Source: Candidatus Pelagibacter sp.
GTDB taxonomy: Bacteria > Pseudomonadota > Alphaproteobacteria > Pelagibacterales > Pelagibacteraceae
Assembly (NCBI GenBank): GCA_028099475.1
Contig: JAOHHF010000002.1
Location: 5,514-69,513, forward strand
Direction: 5' to 3'
Length of the DNA stretch: 64,000 nucleotides
Both the position numbers and the translations under genes were made by a program. Below are positions 8,831 through 17,367 of the stretch, in pieces; the first letter of the stretch is position 1, and the number at the start of each line of letters is the position of its first letter. The notes beneath the pieces are model-generated. The model worked only from the letters and a program-made list of their open reading frames with translations, was not told where the DNA came from and did no database searches.

Positions 8831-9143
8831 GTGGTCTTTAATAATTTATTGTGGAATAATTACTTTTTTTTCAAGATATCTAATGATTGCTATTCTTAAA
8901 AAAGAGATGTTTACAGATAGAATTCGTGAAGTTTTATCGTATGTGCCCTCAGCAATTTTTCCAGCAATTATTTTTCCTGCTATTTTTTTGGATGTTAATG
9001 GGGATATTTTAATTGAAAATAATCCAAAAATTTTTGCAGCCATTATTGCGATGATAATTGGTCTTTTAAGTAAAAATGTTTTAGCAACTATATTTTCTGG
9101 ATTAATTTCTTATTGGTTTTTTATATTTATTATTTTTAGCTAA
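8823..9143 (+). CDS. azlD: AzlD-family small membrane protein
   Basis: A 106-residue protein with about four membrane segments, matching AzlD in length and in the VLSYVPSAIFPAIIFPAIF stretch. It is the partner of AzlC; the 8-base overlap points to coupled translation and a fixed ratio of the two. Its 3' end overlaps the convergent metallo-hydrolase gene by 8 bases. Confidence 0.85.
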   Translation: MVEWSLIIYCGIITFFSRYLMIAILKKEMFTDRIREVLSYVPSAIFPAIIFPAIFLDVNGDILIENNPKIFAAIIAMIIGLLSKNVLATIFSGLISYWFFIFIIFS

Positions 9144-9819
9144 TACCTAATTGAATATTTCTATTTACATTGCTATCCATCATCTCTGGTTTAGATAGAT
9201 TAAGATTAGACATAATTTCAATATACTCATCAACATTCTTGACTTGTAATCTGGGATTAAACTTTTTTTCATTTCCAATTGTACTTACTTTTTTACCATT
9301 ATAATCATGACCAGGGTAGAGAAGGGTATCTTCTGGTAATTTTAAAAGTTTATCAAAAATTGAATGATACGAATCTTTAGAACTTCCATTTTGAAAATCA
9401 GTTCTACCAGTTCCATTAATCAAAAGTGCATCACCCGAAAAAAGATAATTGTTTAATAAAAAACTATAGCTTTCCGATGTATGTCCAGGGGTATAAATAG
9501 ATCTAATTTTTAGATCATCGACATTGATTAGTTCATTATCTTTTACCTTTATTTCAACCATATCAGCAGGCGTATGTTCTCCCATTATGGTAGTGCAGTT
9601 TGTAGACTGTTTTAATTTTGAGGCACCCGTAACATGATCTGCATGAATATGTGTGTCAATTACTTTTACGAGTTTAAGATCTAAATCTTTTAGTAGACCA
9701 ATATAATTTTCAACATTTTCTAAAACTGGATCGATTATTACAGCTTCGCGACCTTTTGCCGAAGCGATTAAATAAGTATAAGTTGATGTTTTATTGTCAA
9801 ATACTTGTTTAAAAATCAT
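9136..9819 (-). CDS. Metallo-beta-lactamase-fold hydrolase, ETHE1/glyoxalase II-like
   Basis: A 227-residue soluble enzyme with the metal motif THIHADHVTG (H57, H59, D61, H62), a further ligand region YTPGHTSES, and the ETHE1-type segments GTGRTDFQNGSSKDSYHS and LLYPGHDYNG. ETHE1-like proteins oxidise glutathione persulfide to sulfite using one iron; glyoxalase II hydrolyses lactoylglutathione. The GRTDFQ motif favours the persulfide dioxygenase group. No sulfide-oxidation genes flank it. Confidence 0.8.
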   Translation of the reverse strand: MIFKQVFDNKTSTYTYLIASAKGREAVIIDPVLENVENYIGLLKDLDLKLVKVIDTHIHADHVTGASKLKQSTNCTTIMGEHTPADMVEIKVKDNELINVDDLKIRSIYTPGHTSESYSFLLNNYLFSGDALLINGTGRTDFQNGSSKDSYHSIFDKLLKLPEDTLLYPGHDYNGKKVSTIGNEKKFNPRLQVKNVDEYIEIMSNLNLSKPEMMDSNVNRNIQLGIS

Positions 9820-9841
9820 ATAATATTAATATCAAATATTT

Positions 9842-10279
9842 ATGAATACCTCCACATTAGATTGGTCTTGCAAACATACTTGGACTAGAAGTGCTAAGAA
9901 TACTGCATGGTGTTTATTGGGATGTTCAATTGGTGATTTTGGAACTATTTTATTTTTTCAATTAACAAAAATACCATTTCCTGTTTTAGGTATAATGATA
10001 TTAGCAATAGTTAATGGATTAATTACAAGTATAATTTTAGAAACAATTATACTGATAAAACAAAACTTTAATTTTAATAATGCTTTTAAAACTGCTATAG
10101 GCATGAGCTTCATTTCTATGATAAGTATGGAAGTTGCAATGAATTTAACAGATTATCTTTTAACAGGGGGTGCAATGCTTACCTGGTGGGTGATCCCAAT
10201 TATGTTGATTGTGGGTTTTCTAACTCCTTGGCCTTACAATTATTGGCGATTAAAAAAATTTGGTATTGATTGTCATTAA
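9842..10279 (+). CDS. DUF4396 domain membrane protein
   Basis: A 145-residue integral membrane protein with the DUF4396 pattern: HTWTRSAKNTAWCLLGCSIG near the N terminus, GDFGTILFFQ, and the C-terminal WPYNYWRLKKFGIDCH. Four hydrophobic segments are visible, with paired cysteines at the start of the first. The family function is not established. The start is 22 bases from the divergent metallo-hydrolase, and the MFS gene follows after four bases. Confidence 0.78.
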   Translation: MNTSTLDWSCKHTWTRSAKNTAWCLLGCSIGDFGTILFFQLTKIPFPVLGIMILAIVNGLITSIILETIILIKQNFNFNNAFKTAIGMSFISMISMEVAMNLTDYLLTGGAMLTWWVIPIMLIVGFLTPWPYNYWRLKKFGIDCH

Positions 10280-10283
10280 TTAA

Positions 10284-11474
10284 ATGATTAACAAAAATTT
10301 AACCATACTGACTATTTGTCAGGTATTTTCTTTTACAGCACCACCAATTACAGTATTTATCAGTGGTATTGTTGGATTAAAAATTTCACCAATTTCATCT
10401 TTAGCAACATTACCAACATCGTTATCGATTGTGGGTACAGCTTTTTTTTCTTTTTTTGCAGCCAAGATAATGAGTAAGATTGGAAGAAAAAAGGGATTTA
10501 TATTATCTTCAACTTATTCGAGTTTAGCATCATTATTAGGCGCATATGCAATTTATTCAGAAAATTTTATATTATTTTGTTTTTCTTGTTTTATAATTGG
10601 AACAGGTATTGCCTTCACTCACCAATATAGATTTGCTGCAGCAGAAACAGTTGAAAAAAACGATAGCTCTCGAGCTATTTCAATTTTATTACTCGCAACA
10701 ATTCTTTCAGCATTGATAGGCCCAAATGTTGCAAATTTTACAAAAGATTTAATTTCAGATCATCTTTATACTGGATCATATATCTCATTAGCTGTTTTAA
10801 CCTTTATACCAGTTTTATTATTATTATTTTATAGATCGGATAGCAATCCAAAGAATAGTGAAAACACAAACAGCAATCAAAGATCATATTTTGAGCTTTT
10901 AAAAAATCCGGTTATTCTCCAGGCTATTGTTACAGCAGCATTTGCATACTCTATAATGTCATTCATTATGACCGCTACACCAATCAGTATGTATAAGATG
11001 CATGGATTTACATTGGGCTCGACAAGCATTGTTATCCAGTCTCATATAATAGGAATGTTTTTACCCTCTTTGATAACAGGTGCATTAATTAAAAAATTCG
11101 GACATTCAACAATTATTTACTCTGGAGCTTTAATTTATTTGATTTGTATTTTTTTGAGTTTTTATGATCAAACATTCGTAAATTATTTAATTGCACTAGT
11201 ATTATTGGGTATAGGTTGGAATTTTTTATTTATTGGAGGAACAAGTTTATTGGTACTTTGTTACAAAGAAAGTGAGAAATTTAAAGTACAAGGTTTTAAT
11301 GACGTATTAGTTTTTTCAATACAGTCCATAGCAAGTCTTGCTGCAGGTTATTCAATTTTAAAATTTAGCTGGAATGAAATTAATTTAGCATGCATTCCCC
11401 TAATCTTAATAATTATATTAGTTTCAATAAAAGCTGATCTATATAAAAATAGATTAGTTGGTTCTAAATCTTAG
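10284..11474 (+). CDS. MFS transporter
   Basis: A 396-residue protein with about 12 membrane segments and the major facilitator loop 2-3 motif in SKIGRKKGFILSSTYSS (around residue 68). Substrate cannot be read from the sequence; efflux of small molecules is a reasonable guess. It follows the DUF4396 gene closely and its last 21 bases overlap the convergent MATE gene, so the two transporter genes share their 3' ends. Confidence 0.85.
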   Translation: MINKNLTILTICQVFSFTAPPITVFISGIVGLKISPISSLATLPTSLSIVGTAFFSFFAAKIMSKIGRKKGFILSSTYSSLASLLGAYAIYSENFILFCFSCFIIGTGIAFTHQYRFAAAETVEKNDSSRAISILLLATILSALIGPNVANFTKDLISDHLYTGSYISLAVLTFIPVLLLLFYRSDSNPKNSENTNSNQRSYFELLKNPVILQAIVTAAFAYSIMSFIMTATPISMYKMHGFTLGSTSIVIQSHIIGMFLPSLITGALIKKFGHSTIIYSGALIYLICIFLSFYDQTFVNYLIALVLLGIGWNFLFIGGTSLLVLCYKESEKFKVQGFNDVLVFSIQSIASLAAGYSILKFSWNEINLACIPLILIIILVSIKADLYKNRLVGSKS

Positions 11475-12770
11475 GTAGATTTTATCTAAATAGTAAAAAA
11501 GTGAAATAGCTCTTAAAATCATAAAAACACACAGAGAAATCCAGATACCATTATTAAATAAAAATTTTGTTAATAGTACTGATATTATTAAATAACAAAG
11601 AACCGAAAAGATCATTGCATTTCTTAGCTCTAATGTTTGGGAAGCACCAATAAAGATACCATCAAATTGATAACAAAAAGAAGATATAATTGGCAAAATT
11701 ATTAACCAAATTACATAAGATGAGCTTAGCATTCTTATTTCGCTTATATCTGACATAAGATTAATTACAGAATTGTGGCTAAAAAAGAAGAGAATAGAAA
11801 TTATTAATCCAGTTATTGAACTTAATATAAAAGAATTTTTAATAATTTTTTTAAAAAGATTTAAATCTTTTTTACCCAATGAGTATCCAACTATTCCTTC
11901 AGTCGAGAATGCATAAGCATCTAATATAAAAGCGGAGAGAAAAACAAGATTAATTAATATTGCATTTGCAGCAACATAATCTTCACCAATTTGCGTTCCA
12001 AGATAAGTGAACCATAAAAACGAAAAAGTTAACAATATTGTTCGAATAAAAATATTTAGATTAATATTAAATATATCTTTAATCTTTTTAAAATTAAGTA
12101 TTTGAGTAAGTTTAACTGTATTTTTGGTATATTTCGACAAATAGTAAAACATATAAATTAAAAAAACTGTCGAAGTTATTAAGGCAGAGTATAAGGTTCC
12201 ATAAGCAACACCTTTAATATTTAGATCAAATTTTGTAACCAGGACAATACTTATCAAGATATTTAAGATAGAAAAAAAACCAACCGCAAAACTAGAAGTC
12301 TTAGTTTTTTGCAAACCAATGAATAATCCAGTTATGATGTAAAGAGTTAGTTCTCCTGGTGCTGAATAAACTCTAATTTGAAAATACTGTTTATAAAGAT
12401 TTCTAGTAGCATCAGACAAATCAAAAATTTTAAGACTTAAGCTTAATATGTAATTTTGAAGTAAAATTATGATTATTGAAATCAATAATACGAAAATAAG
12501 ATTTCGAATAACGATATCTAGTATTTCAGAATAGTCATCTCTTCCATGAGCTTGTGATACCATTCCAACAGTGCCCATTCTCAAAAATCCAAAACTCCAA
12601 AAAATCATTGAAAATAAATTAGCAGCAACCGCTGTTGCGGAGAGATAAGAAAGATTTCCTAAATTACCCATTAATGCTGTATCAATAATTCCAACTAATG
12701 GAACTGCAAGATTTGCAAAAAATATGGGTATTGATAACTTTAAGATATATTGGATTGAGGATTTTGGCAT
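11454..12770 (-). CDS. MATE-family efflux transporter (DinF-like)
   Basis: A 438-residue, 12-segment membrane protein. The N-terminal MATE motif is seen in LAVPLVGIIDTALMGNLGNLSYLSA and MVSQAHGRDD, with a pseudo-symmetric second half (IDLNAFSTEGIVGYSLGKKD-like region near residue 285). DinF-type MATE proteins export cationic compounds using Na+ or H+. It stands alone on the minus strand between the MFS transporter and a methyltransferase. Confidence 0.87.
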   Translation of the reverse strand: MPKSSIQYILKLSIPIFFANLAVPLVGIIDTALMGNLGNLSYLSATAVAANLFSMIFWSFGFLRMGTVGMVSQAHGRDDYSEILDIVIRNLIFVLLISIIIILLQNYILSLSLKIFDLSDATRNLYKQYFQIRVYSAPGELTLYIITGLFIGLQKTKTSSFAVGFFSILNILISIVLVTKFDLNIKGVAYGTLYSALITSTVFLIYMFYYLSKYTKNTVKLTQILNFKKIKDIFNINLNIFIRTILLTFSFLWFTYLGTQIGEDYVAANAILINLVFLSAFILDAYAFSTEGIVGYSLGKKDLNLFKKIIKNSFILSSITGLIISILFFFSHNSVINLMSDISEIRMLSSSYVIWLIILPIISSFCYQFDGIFIGASQTLELRNAMIFSVLCYLIISVLLTKFLFNNGIWISLCVFMILRAISLFYYLDKIYLRFRTN

Positions 12771-12826
12771 TAGCTTAACTTTATTACTTTATTTAAAAAA
12801 ATTTACTAATGATTTAAATACTTTAT

Positions 12827-13537
12827 ATGGCTCCATTAAAAAATTGGGATAATAAAACTTGGCTATCATCTCATAAATATATTAACTCTTTTAATCGGTT
12901 TATATTAAAACAGGTAAAGTTGAACAAAAATTCTAGAATTTTAGATATAGGCTGCGGTAGAGGAAAAATTTTAGAAAATTTATCGAATAAATTAAGATTA
13001 CTCAGTAAACCTGTTGGTCTAGATATAGAAAATCTCAAAGACAAAAGTAAAAAAATAATCTTTAAAAAGATTGATGCATCATCTTATATAACAAAAACAA
13101 AAAATACTTTTGACTTAATTTTAATAAAGCAAACAATTCATTTATTAAAAAAAAAACAAGCAATTAAGTTATTATCACTTTGTAAAAATAAACTTAATCC
13201 AAATGGAAAAATTATAATTTTGAGTTTAGATCCAAATAAAAATGAATTACCAACATTCTCATTAATGAAAAAAAAATTGACTTTTTCTTTGAATAAAGAT
13301 GAAAAACTATTCAATTTAATCTTAGAAAATGAATCTAAAGTAATCTTTAAAAAATTTGTTTATGAGGTAAGAATTTTTAAAAAAAAATATCTTCAAATGA
13401 TTAAAGATAGATATATTTCTACATTGTTAAATATTCCTGATAATCAAATAAAAAATGGAATTGTTGAAATTAAAAATAATTACGGGAATTTATTAAAATT
13501 TAAAGATAGATTAATTTGTTTTATTATTAAAAAATAA
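12827..13537 (+). CDS. Class I SAM-dependent methyltransferase
   Basis: A 236-residue protein. Motif I of the Rossmann-fold methyltransferases is clear (ILDIGCGRGKILENL, near residue 43), followed by VGLDIENL as motif II and FDLILIKQTIHLL as the later acidic/aromatic loop. The rest is lysine- and asparagine-rich. The substrate is unknown. It ends one base before the stop of the convergent cytochrome b561 gene. Confidence 0.8.
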   Translation: MAPLKNWDNKTWLSSHKYINSFNRFILKQVKLNKNSRILDIGCGRGKILENLSNKLRLLSKPVGLDIENLKDKSKKIIFKKIDASSYITKTKNTFDLILIKQTIHLLKKKQAIKLLSLCKNKLNPNGKIIILSLDPNKNELPTFSLMKKKLTFSLNKDEKLFNLILENESKVIFKKFVYEVRIFKKKYLQMIKDRYISTLLNIPDNQIKNGIVEIKNNYGNLLKFKDRLICFIIKK

Positions 13538-14065
13538 TCAAAGTATTTTTTTTAACAAATTATCATTAAAAAATAATTTGTGAATAACTACAGCCATCAA
13601 ATGAATTGCTATTAAAGCTATCAGTAAATAATTAGAATAAACATGAATATCATAAAATAATTCCCCTAATTCAAAATTATCTTGAATTCTAACTTTTTTA
13701 AAAATGATTATTAGTGTTTCACCATTAAATAATTTTTTAAAAATTCCTGATATTGTGATTGATAGAATTGTCACATATAACAAAATATGATTTAGTTTTG
13801 CTAAAAATTTTTGTCCTTTAAAAACACTTGGCTCTAACCTTGGAGTGGGATTAAAAATCTTATAAAGTAATCTTAAAATTACCAAGTAAAATAAAGATAA
13901 ACCAACTATCACATGTATATTTTCTATATCCAATCTCTCTGGTCCAAAATCTAAATCAACCAGATAAAATCCAAGAGGTATTTGGGCGAATAGTAATATC
14001 GCGCTCACCCAATGTAAAAATTTTGAAATTAACCCATACTCTGTTAGGGTATTTGTAAAATGCAT
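13538..14065 (-). CDS. Cytochrome b561-family membrane protein
   Basis: A 175-residue protein with four membrane segments and the di-heme histidines of the bacterial b561/cytochrome b family: LHWVSAILL near residue 17, HVIVGLSLF, and IHVYSNYLLIALIAIHLMAVVIH towards the C terminus. It probably exchanges electrons between quinol and a periplasmic partner. The c-type cytochrome gene starts head to head with it (start codons inside a shared ATGCAT), so the two are likely partners. Confidence 0.85.
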   Translation of the reverse strand: MHFTNTLTEYGLISKFLHWVSAILLFAQIPLGFYLVDLDFGPERLDIENIHVIVGLSLFYLVILRLLYKIFNPTPRLEPSVFKGQKFLAKLNHILLYVTILSITISGIFKKLFNGETLIIIFKKVRIQDNFELGELFYDIHVYSNYLLIALIAIHLMAVVIHKLFFNDNLLKKIL

Positions 14066-14527
14066 ATCTTAATTAAACATATTGCAAAGAATATTGGTAT
14101 TAGTTTGTTATTAATAATTACAATATTTATTAATTTTAGCGCTAACTCTGAACAATCGGCTGAAGAAATTATCAAGGAAAGAAAAGCTTTATTTAGCAAG
14201 AATTATAAAACAGCAAAAAAAGTACAATCGTTATCTTCTAGTGGTGATTTTGATCAAGCAAAAGAGTTAATGATTGAGATGAGCAAAAACTATGAAACAT
14301 TATTGGGATTATTTCCAGAAAATTCAAAAGAGGGTTTTAAAACACAATCTTTACCAACAATATGGGAAGATAAAGATAATTTTAATGCACTAATGACAAA
14401 ATCTTCAAATGACATGGTAAAGCTTGCTTCTGTTATTGAAAGTTCTGATGATGTGAGAAGTACAATTGGTAAATTGATGTGGAGCAATTGTAAGGCATGC
14501 CACAGTAAATACCGAGAAGAACACTAA
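14060..14527 (+). CDS. Cytochrome c' type (class II) heme protein
   Basis: A 155-residue secreted protein: hydrophobic signal segment in residues 10-30 ending around SANSEQS, a four-helix-type central part, and a single C-terminal heme motif C144-K-A-C147-H148. A C-terminal CxxCH is the hallmark of cytochrome c' and c556. The neighbour is a b561-type protein that may reduce it. The start codon overlaps that of the divergent neighbour; tagggt about 9 bases upstream could be the ribosome-binding site. Confidence 0.85.
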   Translation: MHILIKHIAKNIGISLLLIITIFINFSANSEQSAEEIIKERKALFSKNYKTAKKVQSLSSSGDFDQAKELMIEMSKNYETLLGLFPENSKEGFKTQSLPTIWEDKDNFNALMTKSSNDMVKLASVIESSDDVRSTIGKLMWSNCKACHSKYREEH

Positions 14528-14543
14528 TTAAATAAAGTTATTC

Positions 14544-15068
14544 ATGATTCCGAAGAAAGTAAAAGATCATCTAGATGAATATATAAATCAAGAAGTTTAC
14601 GTTCAAATTGCTATTATTAAAGGAAAAGAGAAAGGCACAACTCATTCAGCAATAAACAAATATTTTAATAGTAATCATTTTAAAGAGCTTTCAGAAGGAA
14701 GGCCATATGATCATTTTATTGAGGGTTTAAGAGATAAATGTCTTATAAAATTAATAAACTCACCAATGAGAAATAAACAGACAAATGATGACATCATTAA
14801 AGAATTACAGAACAAATTAAATAACTTAAGTGAGGATGAGCTTAAAAATACTTATTGGGAAATAGAAACAGGTGAATTTTTTTCAAATGAACAAATGAAA
14901 GAACTTGAGAGTGATCGTAATAGTTTTATAGAAAAATTAGATTTATCTACAAAAGAGGATGATGTTTATCAAACTATTATAAGTTTTTGTAAGAGTTACG
15001 AAATACTTTGTCAGGAAAAATATCCTGAAGCGCCTCTTCCTCTTGAAATATTGAAATCAACTAATTAA
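14544..15068 (+). CDS. Hypothetical protein
   Basis: A 174-residue soluble, charged and mostly helical protein; I do not recognise the family. It contains KGKEKGTTHSAINKYFNSNH near residue 25, and Asp/Glu/Lys-rich helices in the second half, with two cysteines in FCKSYEILCQEK. It follows the cytochrome c' gene by 16 bases on the same strand and is followed after six bases by a strong hairpin, so it probably ends that transcript. Confidence 0.65.
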   Translation: MIPKKVKDHLDEYINQEVYVQIAIIKGKEKGTTHSAINKYFNSNHFKELSEGRPYDHFIEGLRDKCLIKLINSPMRNKQTNDDIIKELQNKLNNLSEDELKNTYWEIETGEFFSNEQMKELESDRNSFIEKLDLSTKEDDVYQTIISFCKSYEILCQEKYPEAPLPLEILKSTN

Positions 15069-15073
15069 TTTTT

Positions 15074-15115
15074 TAAGGGTTCGCTCTTTAAGATGTTACC
15101 TAAAGAGCTCCCTTA
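15074..15115 (+). terminator. Strong hairpin after the hypothetical gene
   Basis: TAAGGG (15074-15079) pairs with CCCTTA (15110-15115) and GCTCTTTA (15083-15090) pairs with TAAAGAGC (15101-15108), giving a two-part stem of 14 base pairs with a small internal loop and a 10-base loop. It begins six bases after the stop codon. There is no clean T run after it, so it may be a processing or stability element rather than a true intrinsic terminator. Confidence 0.55.
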
Positions 15116-15181
15116 TATTGCCTCTTTGGCATTTAAATCCAAATGGATTTTATTTTTTTTGTTTATGGATTGATTGTTCAG

Positions 15182-15211
15182 TTATGTATCAGGTGGTGTA
15201 AGTTTTAACAT
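15182..15211 (-). other. Nine-codon micro-ORF with consensus Shine-Dalgarno
   Basis: On the minus strand AAGGAGG (15223-15217) sits five bases before an ATG at 15211, the best ribosome-binding site in this part of the window. The ORF encodes only MLKLTPPDT before TAA (15184-15182). Read past this TAA, the same frame stays open for 22 more codons to a TAA at 15115-15113. It may be a leader peptide, a small protein interrupted by a stop, or a readthrough case. Promoter evidence is not clear. Confidence 0.35.
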
Positions 15212-15420
15212 AATAACCTCCTTATTATTAAAGGTAGTTATTAATAAATAAATTACAATTGATTTATTTGCTGTTTTCTAAAATATACTTCTTGAATACA
15301 ACCTAGTGCTTTAGTAAATTCTCGATTAATAAATTATTCATCAAAAATTTATTTAACTAATCAATTCAAATTAAATTATTTTAAATTAAAGTTTACATAC
15401 CAAAAGGATATGTATAATGT

Positions 15421-15606
15421 TTGTATATGAAGTACTTATGTGCATTAAGAGATTTGTTAATTAGTCTTGTCGCTTCAACAATTATTATTTATGCAATAAA
15501 TATTATTGCTGGATTTGGTGGTGCTGATTATGTGTTTACCAATGGAGAAGCTTTTGTAGTATGGATTTTAATGGCTATACTAGTTAATAACTGTCTTAAA
15601 AGATAA
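15421..15606 (+). CDS. Small membrane protein, hypothetical
   Basis: A 61-residue protein with two predicted membrane segments (LLISLVASTIIIYAINIIAG and AFVVWILMAILVNNCL). The first possible start is TTG at 15421; the in-frame ATG at 15427 is an alternative and would shorten it by two residues. AAAAGG lies about 14 bases upstream of 15421, rather far. The family is not recognised. It ends 18 bases before the oxidoreductase gene on the same strand. Confidence 0.55.
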   Translation: MYMKYLCALRDLLISLVASTIIIYAINIIAGFGGADYVFTNGEAFVVWILMAILVNNCLKR

Positions 15607-15624
15607 ATTAAAATCTCTAAAATC

Positions 15625-16494
15625 ATGAAAATTAGTTTTATTGGTACGGGCTTAATGGGCTTTCCTATGGCCAAAAACCTTTTAAAAAAAAATTTAGATT
15701 TAAAAATTTTTAGTCGGACATTAGACAAATCAAAACCGCTAGAAGAATTTGGAGGTAAAATAATAAATTCATTAAGCGAAGCTATTATTGACTCAGATAT
15801 CATACTCACAATGTTAACGGATGATGATGCTGTTGAAAAAGTTTTGGGAAATTCAGATTTTTTAAAAAATCTAAAACCTTCTTCAACTGTTATAGATATG
15901 TCCTCTATAAAACCAAAAATTGCTATAAAATATGGAAAATTGTTAAAAGAAAACAATATCAATTTTTTAGATGCTCCTGTTTCAGGGGGTACCATTGGTG
16001 CTGAGCAAGGTAGTTTAGCAATTATGGTCGGTGGAGATCAAAAAACATTTGATAATGCTATTGATGTTTTAAAAATTATGGGCAATCCAACTCTAGTAGG
16101 TCCAATCGGAAGTGGACAGGTATCAAAACTTGCAAATCAGATCATAGTTGGCGTCACTATTGGAGCAGTGGCTGAAGCTATAACATTATGTGAAAAAGCT
16201 GGGGTTGATGGAAATAAATTCATTAAAGCTTTATCAGGTGGATTTGCTGATGGAAAAATTCTTCAAAATCATGGAAAAAGAATGATTAAAAAAGATTTTT
16301 CACCAAAAGGAAAAGTTTCTACTCATCTTAAGGATATGAATAATATCTTAGAGTGCGCTAATGATTTTAATACTCAATTACCTATTTCAAATTTAATTCA
16401 GTCAATGTTTAAATCCTTGGTAGATAATGGCAACTCAGATGATGATCATAGTGCATTATATAAAGAAATTGAAAATCTAAATAAATCACAATAA
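15625..16494 (+). CDS. 3-hydroxyisobutyrate dehydrogenase / tartronate semialdehyde reductase family
   Basis: A 289-residue beta-hydroxyacid dehydrogenase. The NAD(P)-binding motif FIGTGLMGFPMAKNL is at residues 4-18, the substrate motif DAPVSGGTIGAEQGSLAIMV near residue 117, and the catalytic lysine in KLANQIIVG near residue 170. The family oxidises 3-hydroxyisobutyrate (valine degradation) or reduces tartronate semialdehyde (glyoxylate/glycerate use). The context does not separate these choices. Confidence 0.85.
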   Translation: MKISFIGTGLMGFPMAKNLLKKNLDLKIFSRTLDKSKPLEEFGGKIINSLSEAIIDSDIILTMLTDDDAVEKVLGNSDFLKNLKPSSTVIDMSSIKPKIAIKYGKLLKENNINFLDAPVSGGTIGAEQGSLAIMVGGDQKTFDNAIDVLKIMGNPTLVGPIGSGQVSKLANQIIVGVTIGAVAEAITLCEKAGVDGNKFIKALSGGFADGKILQNHGKRMIKKDFSPKGKVSTHLKDMNNILECANDFNTQLPISNLIQSMFKSLVDNGNSDDDHSALYKEIENLNKSQ

Positions 16495-16560
16495 ATTTTA
16501 AAAAATAAAACTTATTATAATTAGCTTTATTCAGATTAGATAAAATAGTAAGAGAATAAT

Positions 16561-17367
16561 GTGGATCAATTTAATTCAAAAAACTACAAAACATATGCTA
16601 ATTTTTTAAATAAATTAGCATTAGAGCTCACTAGCTTTTATTTTTCTAAATTGAACAAAACATTTAAAGTATCCAATAAGTTAAAAGGTCGTGGTTATGA
16701 CCCAGTAACTACATCGGACAAAGCTTTTGAAAAATTTATAAGATCTAAAATAAAAAAGAAATTTCCAAGTCATCAAGTTATAGGAGAAGAATTCGGTTAC
16801 AAAAAAACGAACAGTGATTATACTTGGGTAATTGATCCTATAGATGGCACAAGATCATTTGTTATTGGGAATCCAACTTGGAGTAATTTAATATCGATAA
16901 ATTTTAAAGGTAAGCCAATTTTAGGATTAGCTAATTTTCCAGTTCTTAAAAAATACTACCTAAATTATTCAAATAAAGCTGCATATGTAGTTGAAAATGG
17001 AAAAAAAACAAAAATATCAGTTAATAAAAAAGTAAAATTTAGCAATATAAAATTATCCGCAGCGTTCCATGGTGCACTTTCTTTAAATCAACAAAAAAAA
17101 ATACCTCAAATTTTAAAATTGATGCAATTTCCTTGCAGCGATGCATTAAGTTATGCTCATTTAGCAGAAGGTAAAGTGGATGTTGTAATGCAATGCTCAA
17201 ATAAAATTTGGGATATTCATCCTCTTATTCCAATAATTAAAGCGGCAGGAGGTATTGTAAGTACTTGGTCTAACAAAGATGCAGTTAACGCAGGAAATAT
17301 TTTAGTGTCATCTAATTCAACAGTACATAATAAATTCCTCAAACTATTAAAACCAGTTTCAAAATGA
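16561..17367 (+). CDS. hisN: Inositol-monophosphatase-fold histidinol-phosphatase
   Basis: A 268-residue Mg-dependent phosphatase, GTG start. Metal-binding motifs are GEEFGY (residue ~76), WVIDPIDGTRSFVIGNPTWS (~90) and WDIHPLIPIIKAAGG (~218). The RSFVIGNPTW form after DPIDGT and the DALSYAHLAEG segment match histidinol-phosphatases of the HisN type rather than inositol monophosphatase or CysQ. It would catalyse the penultimate dephosphorylation in histidine synthesis. The DUF924 gene overlaps its stop by four bases. Confidence 0.8.
   Translation: MDQFNSKNYKTYANFLNKLALELTSFYFSKLNKTFKVSNKLKGRGYDPVTTSDKAFEKFIRSKIKKKFPSHQVIGEEFGYKKTNSDYTWVIDPIDGTRSFVIGNPTWSNLISINFKGKPILGLANFPVLKKYYLNYSNKAAYVVENGKKTKISVNKKVKFSNIKLSAAFHGALSLNQQKKIPQILKLMQFPCSDALSYAHLAEGKVDVVMQCSNKIWDIHPLIPIIKAAGGIVSTWSNKDAVNAGNILVSSNSTVHNKFLKLLKPVSK

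Larger units (their letters stand above)
15069..15420. other. 352-base intergenic stretch with hairpin and micro-ORF
   Basis: This is the longest stretch without an ordinary gene. It holds a strong hairpin at 15074-15115, a minus-strand micro-ORF with a perfect Shine-Dalgarno at 15182-15211, and an AT-rich part from 15230 to 15400 in which I see no gene. No tRNA shape was found. Confidence 0.6.

Noticed and set aside
15113..15211. pqqA-type precursor peptide gene
   Set aside because: No Glu-x3-Tyr motif, and no pqq genes nearby.
15528..15995. 155-codon minus-strand ORF over the hydroxyacid dehydrogenase
   Set aside because: It covers the NAD-binding part of a clear dehydrogenase; no domain or ribosome-binding site of its own.
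16561..17367. CysQ assignment for the first IMPase-fold gene
   Set aside because: Its motifs after DPIDGT fit histidinol-phosphatase, while the gene at 61673 fits CysQ better.
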